A stretch of 64,000 nt of DNA, from the NCBI RefSeq assembly GCF_014196595.1, contig NZ_JACIEA010000003.1:1-64000 (forward strand). The letters are read 5' to 3'. Shown piece by piece: positions 45,630 through 54,154 of this stretch. How positions within the stretch are numbered: position 1 is the first letter of the stretch; each line of letters opens with the position of its first letter. Position numbers and translations under genes: made by a program. The notes beneath the pieces are model-generated. The model did no database searches. It worked only from the letters and a program-made list of their open reading frames with translations, and was not told where the DNA came from. The stretch is from Sphingorhabdus rigui (GTDB taxonomy: Bacteria; Pseudomonadota; Alphaproteobacteria; Sphingomonadales; Sphingomonadaceae).

Positions 45630-46316
45630 ATGAAACCCGTTTTCGCCCTGACACTTGCTGCGGCGTTGACGGGTTGCACCGCTGGCCCCAGTCCAGAGTT
45701 TCGCACCTTCCAACCCAAGATTGCCAATCCAAGTGCGATCATCGCGGCGGACATCGCGTTTAACCAGCTTGCCCAACAAAAGGGCCAATGGACGGCATTT
45801 CGCGAAACGGCTGCAAAGGATGCGGTGATGTTTGTGCCGCAACCTGTGGCCGCGTCCGAATGGTTGAAAGGCAAGGCTGATCCAGCGGCATCGGTGAAGT
45901 GGCAACCGCATAAGGCATTCATGTCCTGCGACGGCAAAACCGGCGTCACGACGGGTGCATGGCAACGGCCCGATGGCTCGGTTGGCTATTTCACCACTGT
46001 GTGGGAATTTGTTGAAACGAACAATCGCGGCGATGGCGAATGGAAATGGGTGCTGGACCATGGCGACGCCCTGACCGCGCCGCGCATGCCGAAGGAAATG
46101 ATTGAGACCAAGGTCGCGAGCTGCAAGGGCCGTGCGCCCGCAATTCTGGTGGCACCACCCGAGGGCGCGAAAATGAAGATCGGTTATGCGCGGGATCAGT
46201 CACTAAGCTATAGTTGGATCGTGCACCCAAATGGCGCGCGGACCATTGAAATCAAATTGTGGAACGGTGAAGCGACGGAGACCGTGGTTACCGATCAGGT
46301 TGCTGCTGAATTATGA
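45630..46316 (+). CDS. Putative lipoprotein with NTF2-like/DUF4440-like region
   Basis: A 228-residue protein with a short lipoprotein signal (AAALTGC, Cys16). Residues about 35-130 (IIAADIAFNQLAQQKGQWTA, FRETAAKDAVMFVPQP) resemble SnoaL/DUF4440 NTF2-like domains; the rest is unassigned. It lies 4 nt after folD and overlaps marC by 4 nt, so it belongs to the same operon. Function unknown. Confidence 0.75.
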   Translation: MKPVFALTLAAALTGCTAGPSPEFRTFQPKIANPSAIIAADIAFNQLAQQKGQWTAFRETAAKDAVMFVPQPVAASEWLKGKADPAASVKWQPHKAFMSCDGKTGVTTGAWQRPDGSVGYFTTVWEFVETNNRGDGEWKWVLDHGDALTAPRMPKEMIETKVASCKGRAPAILVAPPEGAKMKIGYARDQSLSYSWIVHPNGARTIEIKLWNGEATETVVTDQVAAEL

Positions 46317-46936
46317 TGGACCTGTTCCTCTCGGCCTTCATCACATTTTTCGTGGTGATCGATCCTCCGGGATGCGCGCCAATTTACGCGAGCCTGACCA
46401 AGGGCGCAAATGCCGCGCAGCGCCGCAATATGGCGTTTCGTGCGGTCATCGTCGCGTCGGGCATATTGCTGGTGTTTGCGTTGTTCGGTGAACAGTTGCT
46501 GTCGGCATTGCACATTGAATTGAACAGCTTCCGAATCGCTGGCGGTATCATGCTGTTTCTCATCGCCATCGACATGGTTTTTGAAAAGCGCACGGAACGC
46601 CGGGAAGAACGCGCGCAGAAAATCCTCGACACCCCCGAAATCGAAGACGTCTCGGTCTTTCCCATGGCCATGCCAATGATTGCGGGACCGGGCTCGATCG
46701 CATCGGTCATGCTGTTGATGTCGCAAAATAGCGGCATGGATCGCGCAGGCGTGGTCCTTGCCGCGCTTGCCACCGTGTTGGTGCTCACCCTGCTCGCGCT
46801 TTTGGCTGCTGGCCCGATCATGCGGGTGCTTGGAGCCAATGCAGAGGCTGTCATCACGCGCCTCCTTGGCGTGCTCCTCGGCGCACTTGCGGCGCAGTTT
46901 GTTATTGATGGATTGCGCGCAAGCTTTGTTGGCTGA
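46313..46936 (+). CDS. MarC family integral membrane protein
   Basis: A 207-residue protein with six hydrophobic helices, and the family blocks FFVVIDPPGCAPIYASLT and FPMAMPMIAGPGSIASVML. MarC proteins have no proven substrate. It is last in yggT-folD-lipoprotein-marC, and its stop abuts the convergent LON-domain gene with no spacer. Confidence 0.9.
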   Translation: MMDLFLSAFITFFVVIDPPGCAPIYASLTKGANAAQRRNMAFRAVIVASGILLVFALFGEQLLSALHIELNSFRIAGGIMLFLIAIDMVFEKRTERREERAQKILDTPEIEDVSVFPMAMPMIAGPGSIASVMLLMSQNSGMDRAGVVLAALATVLVLTLLALLAAGPIMRVLGANAEAVITRLLGVLLGALAAQFVIDGLRASFVG

Positions 46937-47554
46937 TTATTGCAGTGTTACCCGATCGTCCGATCCGTCATGCCGTCCGAAAAATTGCATCAGTTGAACG
47001 ATCGTATCTGCGCGGTCTGACAATCCCCGTGCCTCCAACAATGCCTGTTTTGCGGCATAGTCAAACGGTGCGATCTGGGCGATTGCGTTGACCAGCGAAT
47101 AATCATCCAGCTGCGACACTGCGCTCCAGTCGACACTATAGCCCTGCGCTTCGGCAAAGCGGCGCGATTCGATTTCGAGTGAGGCGCGTTCTGCCAGCGA
47201 TAGGGCATCACTAATTTCGTCTTCCTCCCACAGCTCGGCTTCGACCTGCCGAAAGCTGGTGGTGACATTCAGCTCATGCACGATCGAAAAGCGCTGCACG
47301 CCTTCCAGAATGATATTGTACCTGCCATCGTCGAGCGCCTCCACATCGTGGATGCGTGCAAGACAGCCGACGGTGAACAGCGGCGGGTTGGTACCCTGTC
47401 CCTTTGGCTGGATCATGCCGATTTTGCGGTCACGCGCCAGCGAATCACCAACAAGGTCACGGTAGCGTGGTTCAAAAATATGCAGGGGCAATTGCATACC
47501 CGGAAAAATAATGGCCCCGGTGAGCGGGAAAATCGAGATACGGCGCGTGGTCAT
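46937..47554 (-). CDS. LON N-terminal (substrate-binding) domain protein
   Basis: A 205-residue stand-alone LON domain from the ATG at 47554: ISIFPLTGAIIFPGMQLP, LHIFEPRYRDLVGDSL, and IGMIQPKG. It lacks the ATPase and protease of Lon. The start overlaps the stop of the thioredoxin-TPR gene (ATGA), a conserved pair in alphaproteobacteria; both may act in protein quality control. Confidence 0.9.
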   Translation of the reverse strand: MTTRRISIFPLTGAIIFPGMQLPLHIFEPRYRDLVGDSLARDRKIGMIQPKGQGTNPPLFTVGCLARIHDVEALDDGRYNIILEGVQRFSIVHELNVTTSFRQVEAELWEEDEISDALSLAERASLEIESRRFAEAQGYSVDWSAVSQLDDYSLVNAIAQIAPFDYAAKQALLEARGLSDRADTIVQLMQFFGRHDGSDDRVTLQ

Positions 47555-48480
47555 CCGAACAATATCGCAGACAATTTGCGGCGTGTTGCCGACACCCATG
47601 GGTCCTCAAGACCGATGACAGCAAAAATTTCCAGAAGTCGTGCCTTTGCCGCGCCTTCATTCCATTCGCGGTCCGCTGCGATGATATGCAGCAGCGCGTC
47701 GGCTGCGCCATCGCGGTCACCGGCGGCCATTAACGCATTTGCGAGATCAAGCCGCGCTTGATGGTCTTCGGGCGCTGCATCGACGGCTGCTTTCAAACCG
47801 GCCAATTCTTCGGGCGGGACAGCAGCGGCGGCAATGCTCAATATCGATCCCGCCTTTTCGAGCGCGGGATCGCTGCGCAGTTCGTCGCTCAAGCTGTTAT
47901 AAACCGCCTGCGCCTCTTCCACACGGCCAATAGCGGCCAGAGTTCGGATAAGGCCTGACAATGCTGCGGGATGCTCGGGCGATATCGTCAGCGCCTCTGC
48001 AAACAGCCCATAAGCCTGCTCGGCATCATCATGCGCCAAAAGATCTTCTGCAGCTTCCATCAGCGGCAACAGGGCGGCTGTGGGGTCATCCGCAACCTGG
48101 CCTGCCGATATGGGCAGTTTCTCAAGCAGCTGGTCCAGCATTTGCTTCAACTGCGGCTCGGTGCGGGCTGGCGACAGGTCGGCAACGGGCTGTCCCTGAA
48201 AAATGGCATAGACGGTGGGAATCGAACGCACCTGAAACTGCGACGCGATGAACTTATTTTCGTCGACATTGACCTTGGCCAAAACGACGCCGCGATCTGC
48301 ATATTCTGCCGCAACCTTTTCCAATATGGGCGTCAACTGCTTGCATGGGCCGCACCATTCGGCCCAGAAATCCAGGATCACCAATTTGTCCATCGACGGC
48401 GTAACGACGTCGTTCCGGAATTGCTCAACGGCTTTTTGCTCGTCGGTGGTAAGGCCCATCGTCGCCACTTCATTCTCCAT
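47551..48480 (-). CDS. cnoX: Thioredoxin-TPR protein, CnoX/YbbN type
   Basis: A 309-residue protein: N-terminal thioredoxin domain with the active site WAEWCGPCKQL (about residues 38-48) and cis-Pro IPTVY, followed by TPR-like helices and a C-terminal YbbN_C part. CnoX is a chaperedoxin that holds oxidised proteins and hands them to GroEL. The CGPC active site, unlike the SxxC of E. coli YbbN, predicts reductase activity, as in Caulobacter. Coupled to the LON-domain gene. Confidence 0.9.
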   Translation of the reverse strand: MENEVATMGLTTDEQKAVEQFRNDVVTPSMDKLVILDFWAEWCGPCKQLTPILEKVAAEYADRGVVLAKVNVDENKFIASQFQVRSIPTVYAIFQGQPVADLSPARTEPQLKQMLDQLLEKLPISAGQVADDPTAALLPLMEAAEDLLAHDDAEQAYGLFAEALTISPEHPAALSGLIRTLAAIGRVEEAQAVYNSLSDELRSDPALEKAGSILSIAAAAVPPEELAGLKAAVDAAPEDHQARLDLANALMAAGDRDGAADALLHIIAADREWNEGAAKARLLEIFAVIGLEDPWVSATRRKLSAILFG

Positions 48481-48644
48481 TCCACAGGATTCGTTTCATC
48501 CCTATGTGGGCAAAGAGACAGGTTTCACAATAGAGGCATTACCCCAGTTTTCGCAAAAAGCCGATATTTGGGGCTTGCAGGGGAATATACCCCATGCTAA
48601 CGGCGCGCCTCACCCGTCAGGATTTAAAGAACCTGACCGCCAGA

Positions 48645-48719
48645 GCGGGCGTAGCTCAGGGGTAGAGCACAACCTTGCCAAGGTTGGGGTCGAGGGTTCG
48701 AATCCCTTCGCCCGCTCCA
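48645..48719 (+). tRNA. tRNA-Gly (GCC)
   Basis: A 75-nt cloverleaf: acceptor GCGGGCG pairs with CGCCCGC, D arm GCTC/GAGC, anticodon stem CAACC/GGTTG with loop TTGCCAA (anticodon GCC), T arm GAGGG-TTCGAAT-CCCTT, and an encoded CCA end. It marks the right boundary of the core genome here; the following sequence is accessory, so its 3' end is a likely integration site. Confidence 0.97.
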
Positions 48720-48727
48720 GTTTTCCT

Positions 48728-48746
48728 AGGGTTTCAGAGAAACCCT
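48728..48746. other. Perfect short hairpin immediately after tRNA-Gly
   Basis: AGGGTTTC (48728-48735) and GAAACCCT (48739-48746) form an 8-bp stem with a 3-nt loop, 8 nt after the tRNA. No T-run follows. It may act in tRNA 3'-end termination or processing, or mark an attachment core. Confidence 0.5.
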
Positions 48747-49217
48747 ACAATCCCCCATGAAACTTCCATGAAAAACGGTATGTTTTATGCGATGATTTAT
48801 TTAACCACATAATATAGCGTAATCTCTGTTTTCATATTGTTCAACCTTCGAAAACATTGGACCTAGGCAATTACACTTGTTGCGGCACTAGATCCCATTG
48901 TTAGCCATGATGCCGCATGTTGGGGTGGGGTTTTAAACCAAAATTCATATGAATATCAAACAGCTGACCGGAAACGGGTCAATCGCCTGCGGTTGGAAAA
49001 CTACCGATATGTAAGGCAGTTGTATGTTGGGACTGTTAGATTGGCATCCGCGTTTAGCGGATCAAGTCCATGCTATCGTTAGCTTGATACAAATCGTGTA
49101 AAGTCGCGCACGGTTTTTGAAAAAGCATTGTCAAAATAGATGCTAGAAACAAAGATTGCCACTTCATGCCAATGCGTTGATAGCCAAGCGCTGTTCGGGG
49201 CTGAGGAGGAAGATCGC
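48747..49217. other. Non-coding stretch at the left edge of the accessory region
   Basis: About 470 bp with no supported gene. It is clearly more AT-rich than the core to its left. It contains the first copy of a diverged direct repeat (48909-49032). I see no tRNA, integrase fragment or second tRNA 3' end in it. Confidence 0.6.
48909..49032 (+). repeat. Diverged direct repeat, copy 1
   Basis: Copy 1 of a repeat of about 125 bp; copy 2 is at 50190-50315. The first 47 positions align without gaps, with 39 matches by eye. Both keep the perfect palindrome ATTCATATGAAT (48943-48954 here) and a similar right end containing GTTGTATG. The two copies bracket about 1.2 kb with two small genes. Confidence 0.6.
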
Positions 49218-49510
49218 ATGACCAGTAAGCGCAATAGTCAAATGCTGATCAGGAATTGCGAATTCGCGTTTAAATGCGAGCCGTCTGGGAAAATTTGGAA
49301 CAGAAGCGCAGCAAGAAAATCCGGTTCTGCCATACATGTTCAAAAAATGTATATTTCTGTGAAGACGACGACGAGTTGCGTCAAAAGATCGTCCAAAACA
49401 AATGCGTTGCGATTGAAAGATATGGAGAGCGGCTTCTTGGGATGGCTTTGGACCCCGCTGAATCACACTCAACCAAGCTATTTAAAATAAAGAATGTTAT
49501 CGATGGATAG
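49218..49510 (+). pseudogene. Small Cys-rich zinc-ribbon-like gene with an apparent frameshift
   Basis: A strong GAGGAGGA ribosome-binding site precedes the ATG at 49218. This frame reads MTSKRNSQMLIRNCEFAFKCE, then becomes unlike a protein. The adjacent +1 frame from about 49283 reads AVWENLEQKRSKKIRFCHTC and KNVYFCEDDDELRQKIVQNKCVAI, stopping at 49510. Joined, they give a protein of about 95 residues with NC-x5-C, FCxxC, FC and CVAI, a layout I recall from small uncharacterised bacterial proteins. One missing base near 49287 would explain the split. It may be a real pseudogene or a sequence error. The upper frame alone would end at 49490. Confidence 0.55.
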
Positions 49511-49981
49511 ATCGGCGATTGGATCGATTTTTGGTGTACCGTCATCTTCTAATTCGATCACATGCCAGACACCGTTTGCGTAAAGCAGGTCCTTCCCAAC
49601 ATTGCTGGCTATCTTTGAGAGTCTCTGCATCCCGCCATTCTTAACCTCAACATCATAGACATAATCGACTTCGAGAGACGCAACCGTTTCGTCGAAAATC
49701 GTCGTATCGAAGAACTTCTTGGCGACAGGATCATAGTTCCACCAGTGCTGGATTATCTCGGTGGATTTCTGAACTGGGTCTAAAGGGTAGACTATCCACC
49801 CGCTGATCAATTCGTTGCATGTTGATCCAGAACCAAGAACGTCGACCTTTTCATTGCCATGTGCGTTCAAGAAGCAGTTTTGCATATTGTTTCGGGGTAT
49901 CCGTTCCACACTGACCCGCCGAGGCTCAATGTTACAGAACGGCAATCTAGTTTTGATCAGTGCACGGCTGGCACGGTACAT
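49478..49981 (-). CDS. Hypothetical protein
   Basis: A 167-residue protein not recognised. The N-terminal 40 residues are basic; then come a GWIVYPLDPV segment, HWWNYDPVAKKFFDTT, and a C-terminal part with YDVEVKNGG and LLYANGVWHVIELEDDG. There is no signal peptide or membrane segment. AGGGAGAG lies about 9 nt upstream of the ATG. It overlaps the frameshifted plus-strand gene tail to tail by about 33 nt and lies between the two copies of the direct repeat. Confidence 0.6.
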   Translation of the reverse strand: MYRASRALIKTRLPFCNIEPRRVSVERIPRNNMQNCFLNAHGNEKVDVLGSGSTCNELISGWIVYPLDPVQKSTEIIQHWWNYDPVAKKFFDTTIFDETVASLEVDYVYDVEVKNGGMQRLSKIASNVGKDLLYANGVWHVIELEDDGTPKIDPIADLSIDNILYFK

Positions 49982-50546
49982 GGCATATCTCTCCCTACTT
50001 CGCGGTTGATCTTAGATAGCATCACGCATTTAAGACAAGGACGCCGACGCTATATCCGCTTCCCATTGGAGACCATGATGGACACAACTCGCAATGATCG
50101 TCCTGCTACACAACCCTGAGAGGCTTCATGCGATCCTAAAGCTTAGCGATGCTCTCCGTCGAAAGATGAGTTCTCCAATGGGTCGCCTTGATGCCGTATG
50201 TTAGGGCATGATTTCAATCCAAAATTCATATGAATAACGATCTACTGACCCGAGATTGATCCAAAACTAAGTGCTCCTAAATTTCGGAAAAGTAAGCCTG
50301 TTGTATGCTTGTTGGAGCCGGTTTGGAGGGAGGTGTGAAACGACGTACCTAATACCCCAACTCTTCCACTTAGCGCTATGTTAGTTGAAGCGGTCGACGA
50401 GGTTCATGCGGTAATGTGCGCTCATGCGCTAACAGTGGTCGCTAAGAGTTGCTTGAATCAATCGAAAGTGCTTCAAATCGAATTCCGTTTCCCGCACTTA
50501 TCATCCAAACTGATATTAAATGGTGCGCACACTTCAAGGCTGAAAA
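49982..50546. other. Non-coding stretch upstream of hsdM
   Basis: About 565 bp without a supported gene; short open frames here lack ribosome-binding sites and protein-like composition. It holds the second copy of the direct repeat (50190-50315) and must contain the hsdM promoter. An AAGG precedes the hsdM ATG by about 10 nt. Confidence 0.6.
50190..50315 (+). repeat. Diverged direct repeat, copy 2
   Basis: Copy 2 of the repeat described at 48909-49032, same orientation, with the palindrome ATTCATATGAAT at 50224-50235. It ends about 230 nt before hsdM. Confidence 0.6.
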
Positions 50547-52943
50547 ATGGCAATTAAAAAATCAGAACTGTATAGCTCTCTTTGGTCGAGTTGCGATGAG
50601 CTGCGTGGGGGGATGGATGCTAGCCAATACAAGGACTACGTACTTGTGTTGCTGTTCATAAAATACATTAGCGATAAATATGCGAACGTCCCGTATGCAC
50701 CAATCACTATTCCAGAAGGCGCAAGCTTCAAGGACATGGTGGCTTTAAAGGGCCAGCCAGATATTGGCGACCAGATCAATAAAAAGATAATCGCGCCTCT
50801 TGTTAATGCCAACCGCCTGTCAGATTTCCCAGATTTCAATGATGACACGAAGCTGGGGAGCGGAGCTGAGAAAAAGGACCGCCTCACCAATCTCATTGCC
50901 ATATTTGAAAACCCTGCACTGGATTTTTCCAAGAATCGCGCCGATGGCGACGATATTTTGGGCGATGCCTACGAATTTCTCATGCGACATTTTGCGACCG
51001 AAAGCGGCAAAAGCAAAGGGCAGTTTTATACCCCCGCTGAGGTCAGCCGGATCATGGCGCAGATACTCGGCATTAAGAACGCAAAGACCGGCGCGGACAC
51101 TACCGTTTATGACCCGACGTGCGGATCAGGCTCGCTGATTTTGAAGGTGGGCGACGAAGCTGGAACGAACGTCACGCTTTACGGTCAGGAGAAGGATGCA
51201 GCGACCAGCGCCCTCGCTCGCATGAACATGATCCTGCACAACAACCCAACCGCACTCATCAGGCAAGGCAACACCCTTGCCGATCCAAAATTCACTGATG
51301 GGGAGGTACTCAAGGCCTTCGACTATGTGGTCGCAAACCCGCCATTCAGCGACAAGCGTTGGAGCACGGGCATTGACCCTCTTAACGACAAATATGACCG
51401 CTTCGATTCGTTCGGTGTTCCGCCTACGAAGCAGGGTGACTACGCCTACCTCCTGCACATCGTCAGATCGCTGAAGAGCACAGGCAAAGGCGCGTGCATT
51501 CTGCCGCATGGCGTTTTGTTCCGAGGCAATGCTGAAGCGGACATCCGGCGCGCGCTCGTTCGCAAAGGTTACATCAAGGGCATTATCGGCCTGCCAGCAA
51601 ATTTGTTCTACGGGACAGGCATTCCAGCTTGCATTGTCGTGATCGACAAGGAAGACGCGCGCGCTCGTAAGGGTATTTTCATGATCGATGCAAGCGACGG
51701 ATTTACGAAGGATGGGCCGAAGAACAGACTCCGCTCGCAGGACATTCACAAGATCGTGGACGTTTTCACCAAGCAGATTGAGATCAGCGGCTTTTCAAAA
51801 ATGGTATCGTTCGATCTGATCCAGAAGAACGATTTCAACCTCAATCTCCCGCGTTACATCGACAGCACCAAAGCCGAAGATCGGCAGGACATCGAAGGAC
51901 ATTTGCGCGGCGGCATTCCACAGGTAGACGTGGATGCGCTGCAATCCTATTGGGACATTTGCCCGTCATTGAACGCATCGCTCTTCAAGCCATGCCGCGC
52001 TGGCTATGTTGAATTGCGCGTAGAGAAGGCAGTGATCAAGCCAAGCATTTTCGGCAACGCTGAATTCGCATCGTTCACCACGGCGATGAACGACCATTTC
52101 ATCGCATGGCGTGATCGCAACGCACCAAAGTTGAAAGCACTGGCACAGGGGCATCACCCCAAAGAGATAATCGGCGACCTGTCCGAAGATTTGCTCGCCC
52201 ACTACACCGGCAAGCCGCTGATCAACAAATATGACGTGTATCAGCACATCATGGATTATTGGGCAGAGGTGATGCAGGACGACTGCTATCTCATCGCCGC
52301 CGATGGCTGGACAGCCGAAACCTATCGCATCATCGAAACCAACAAGAAGGGCAAAGAGGTCGATAAGGGCTGGACGTGCGACCTTGTTCCAAAGCCCTTA
52401 ATCGTCGCCCGATATTTTGCAGCCGAGCAAACCACGCTGGACGACTTGCGCGCCGAGCTTGAATCGGTGAGCGCGCAGATTGCCGAACTTGAAGAAGAAC
52501 ATGGCGGCGATGAAGGCGCGTATGCCGACCTCGACAAAGTGACCAAGGCCAACGTCAACGCGCGGATCAAGGAATTGAAAGGCGACAAGGATGCTAAGGA
52601 AGAGATCGCCGCGTTCAAAGCTTGGGTCGAGTTGTCTGAAAAGGAAGCCGCGCTCAAGAAGGCAGTGAAGGATTCAGAAGCTGAACTCGACGTCTTGGCA
52701 TACGCAAAATATCCCAAGCTATCCGAGGCAGACATCAAGACGCTTGTGGTCGATGACAAGTGGATGACGACACTCAACGCGGCAATTCATGGTGAGTTGG
52801 ACCGCGTCATCCAGACCTTAACTCAGCGTGTGCGCACCCTCGCAGAGCGATACGAAATCCCGATAGCAAAACTTGTGGAGCGCGTTGCCAACCTCGAAAC
52901 TAAGGTGAACCAGCATCTCGAAAAAATGGGGTTCGCATGGTGA
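50547..52943 (+). CDS. hsdM: Type I restriction-modification system, DNA methyltransferase subunit HsdM
   Basis: A 798-residue N6-adenine methyltransferase. The N-terminal HsdM helical domain (LYSSLWSSCDELRGGMDASQ, DYVLVLLFIKYISDKY) precedes the catalytic domain: GQFYTPAEVSRIM, DPTCGSGSLILK (SAM motif I), and VVANPPFSDKRW (NPPF catalytic motif). A long C-terminal extension has a coiled-coil region (about residues 630-730), making it longer than classic HsdM (about 520). It modifies host DNA with HsdS. The stop overlaps hsdS by 7 nt. First gene of a five-gene overlapping cassette. Confidence 0.95.
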   Translation: MAIKKSELYSSLWSSCDELRGGMDASQYKDYVLVLLFIKYISDKYANVPYAPITIPEGASFKDMVALKGQPDIGDQINKKIIAPLVNANRLSDFPDFNDDTKLGSGAEKKDRLTNLIAIFENPALDFSKNRADGDDILGDAYEFLMRHFATESGKSKGQFYTPAEVSRIMAQILGIKNAKTGADTTVYDPTCGSGSLILKVGDEAGTNVTLYGQEKDAATSALARMNMILHNNPTALIRQGNTLADPKFTDGEVLKAFDYVVANPPFSDKRWSTGIDPLNDKYDRFDSFGVPPTKQGDYAYLLHIVRSLKSTGKGACILPHGVLFRGNAEADIRRALVRKGYIKGIIGLPANLFYGTGIPACIVVIDKEDARARKGIFMIDASDGFTKDGPKNRLRSQDIHKIVDVFTKQIEISGFSKMVSFDLIQKNDFNLNLPRYIDSTKAEDRQDIEGHLRGGIPQVDVDALQSYWDICPSLNASLFKPCRAGYVELRVEKAVIKPSIFGNAEFASFTTAMNDHFIAWRDRNAPKLKALAQGHHPKEIIGDLSEDLLAHYTGKPLINKYDVYQHIMDYWAEVMQDDCYLIAADGWTAETYRIIETNKKGKEVDKGWTCDLVPKPLIVARYFAAEQTTLDDLRAELESVSAQIAELEEEHGGDEGAYADLDKVTKANVNARIKELKGDKDAKEEIAAFKAWVELSEKEAALKKAVKDSEAELDVLAYAKYPKLSEADIKTLVVDDKWMTTLNAAIHGELDRVIQTLTQRVRTLAERYEIPIAKLVERVANLETKVNQHLEKMGFAW

Positions 52944-54154
52944 GTGTAATGGCGGCAGTAAAGCTAACTAGCGCCGAGGTGGCTGGATTTCAGGTAACTG
53001 AAATTGGGATGATACCAAGCGATTGGAAGCTTCAATACGTTGACGATTTCTGCAAGGTTTCAACAGGTGGACGGAACACGCAAGATCGAGTTGCAGATGG
53101 CGAATATCCATTTTTCGTTCGTTCGCAGACGATAGAGAATATCGATCGATTTTCCTATGATGAGGAAGCGATCTTAACTGCTGGGGATGGCGTAGGCACT
53201 GGCAAGGTGTTTCACTACATAAGTGGAAAATATGACGCTCATCAGCGCGTCTACCGCATGTTCGATTTTAACAACGAGGTATCTGGCAAGTATTTTTTCC
53301 GATATTTTAGCGAGAAGTTTTATGCGCGGATCATGCAAATGACTGCAAAGTCATCGGTGGATTCAGTTCGCCGCGACATGATAACGCGGATGCCAATCGC
53401 ATTGCCAGTATTGAGAAGCGAACAAGAAGCAATCGCCGAGGCATTGAGCGATGCGGATACCCTTATTGAATCGCTTGCGCATCTCATCGCCAAAAAGCGG
53501 GCAATCAAACAAGGCATGGCGCAAGCACTACTGACAGGAAATGTGCGATTATTAAATTCCAAAAACGAATGGAAATTAGCAAAATTGGGTGATTACGCGG
53601 AGTTTTTTAAAGGAAAAGGCCTCCCAAAGTCTGATATTGCACCATCAGGTCGCTTTTCATGCATTCACTATGGTGAGCTATTCACAACATATGGCGCTAT
53701 TATTAAAAAAGTACATTCAAGGACAGATAGAATTGATGTGGCATTATTGTCGAAAAGGTACGATGTATTAATGCCTACGTCAGATGTTACGCCCTATGGC
53801 TTGGCCAAGGCAAGCTGTCTTACGCAGGAGAATGTTGTAATTGGTGGAGACACATTAGTTATTAGAACGGATCAAACAAAAATTAACGGAACATTCTTAG
53901 CGATGCAAATACGCTATCGCGAGGAACAAATTCTAAAGTTAGTTACGGGTAGCACTGTCTTCCACTTGTACGCCAGTGATATGCGCAAATTCGAGCTACC
54001 TATTCCGCCTATTTCAGAGCAATCCGCCATCGTTGAAGCTCTCTCTGCTATCGATAGCGACATTGACGGATTGTGCTCCAGACTCGCCAAGGCACAACAG
54101 ATTAAAATAGGTATGACGCAGGTGTTGCTGACGGGAACGGCGAGGTTAGTATGA
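52937..54154 (+). CDS. hsdS: Type I restriction-modification system, specificity subunit HsdS
   Basis: A 405-residue HsdS with two target-recognition domains (about 20-165 and 215-350), each followed by a conserved helical spacer: EQEAIAEALSDADTLIESL with KKRAIKQGMAQALLTGNVRL, and EQSAIVEALSAIDSDIDGL with IKIGMTQVLLTGTARLV. It selects the DNA target for both methylation and cleavage. The second target domain (about 53550-53980) is clearly more AT-rich than the rest, which suggests domain exchange. Stop overlaps the DUF262 gene by 4 nt. Confidence 0.93.
   Translation: MVSVMAAVKLTSAEVAGFQVTEIGMIPSDWKLQYVDDFCKVSTGGRNTQDRVADGEYPFFVRSQTIENIDRFSYDEEAILTAGDGVGTGKVFHYISGKYDAHQRVYRMFDFNNEVSGKYFFRYFSEKFYARIMQMTAKSSVDSVRRDMITRMPIALPVLRSEQEAIAEALSDADTLIESLAHLIAKKRAIKQGMAQALLTGNVRLLNSKNEWKLAKLGDYAEFFKGKGLPKSDIAPSGRFSCIHYGELFTTYGAIIKKVHSRTDRIDVALLSKRYDVLMPTSDVTPYGLAKASCLTQENVVIGGDTLVIRTDQTKINGTFLAMQIRYREEQILKLVTGSTVFHLYASDMRKFELPIPPISEQSAIVEALSAIDSDIDGLCSRLAKAQQIKIGMTQVLLTGTARLV

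Noticed and set aside
45179-46061. Long minus-strand frames opposite folD and the lipoprotein gene
   Set aside because: They overlap folD, a certain gene, and lack any family signal.
49859-50119. An 86-codon plus-strand frame
   Set aside because: Overlaps the 5' end of the better supported minus-strand gene; no ribosome-binding site and no protein-like pattern.
48909-50315. CRISPR array
   Set aside because: Only two diverged copies about 1.2 kb apart; there are no regularly spaced short repeats and no cas genes anywhere in the window.
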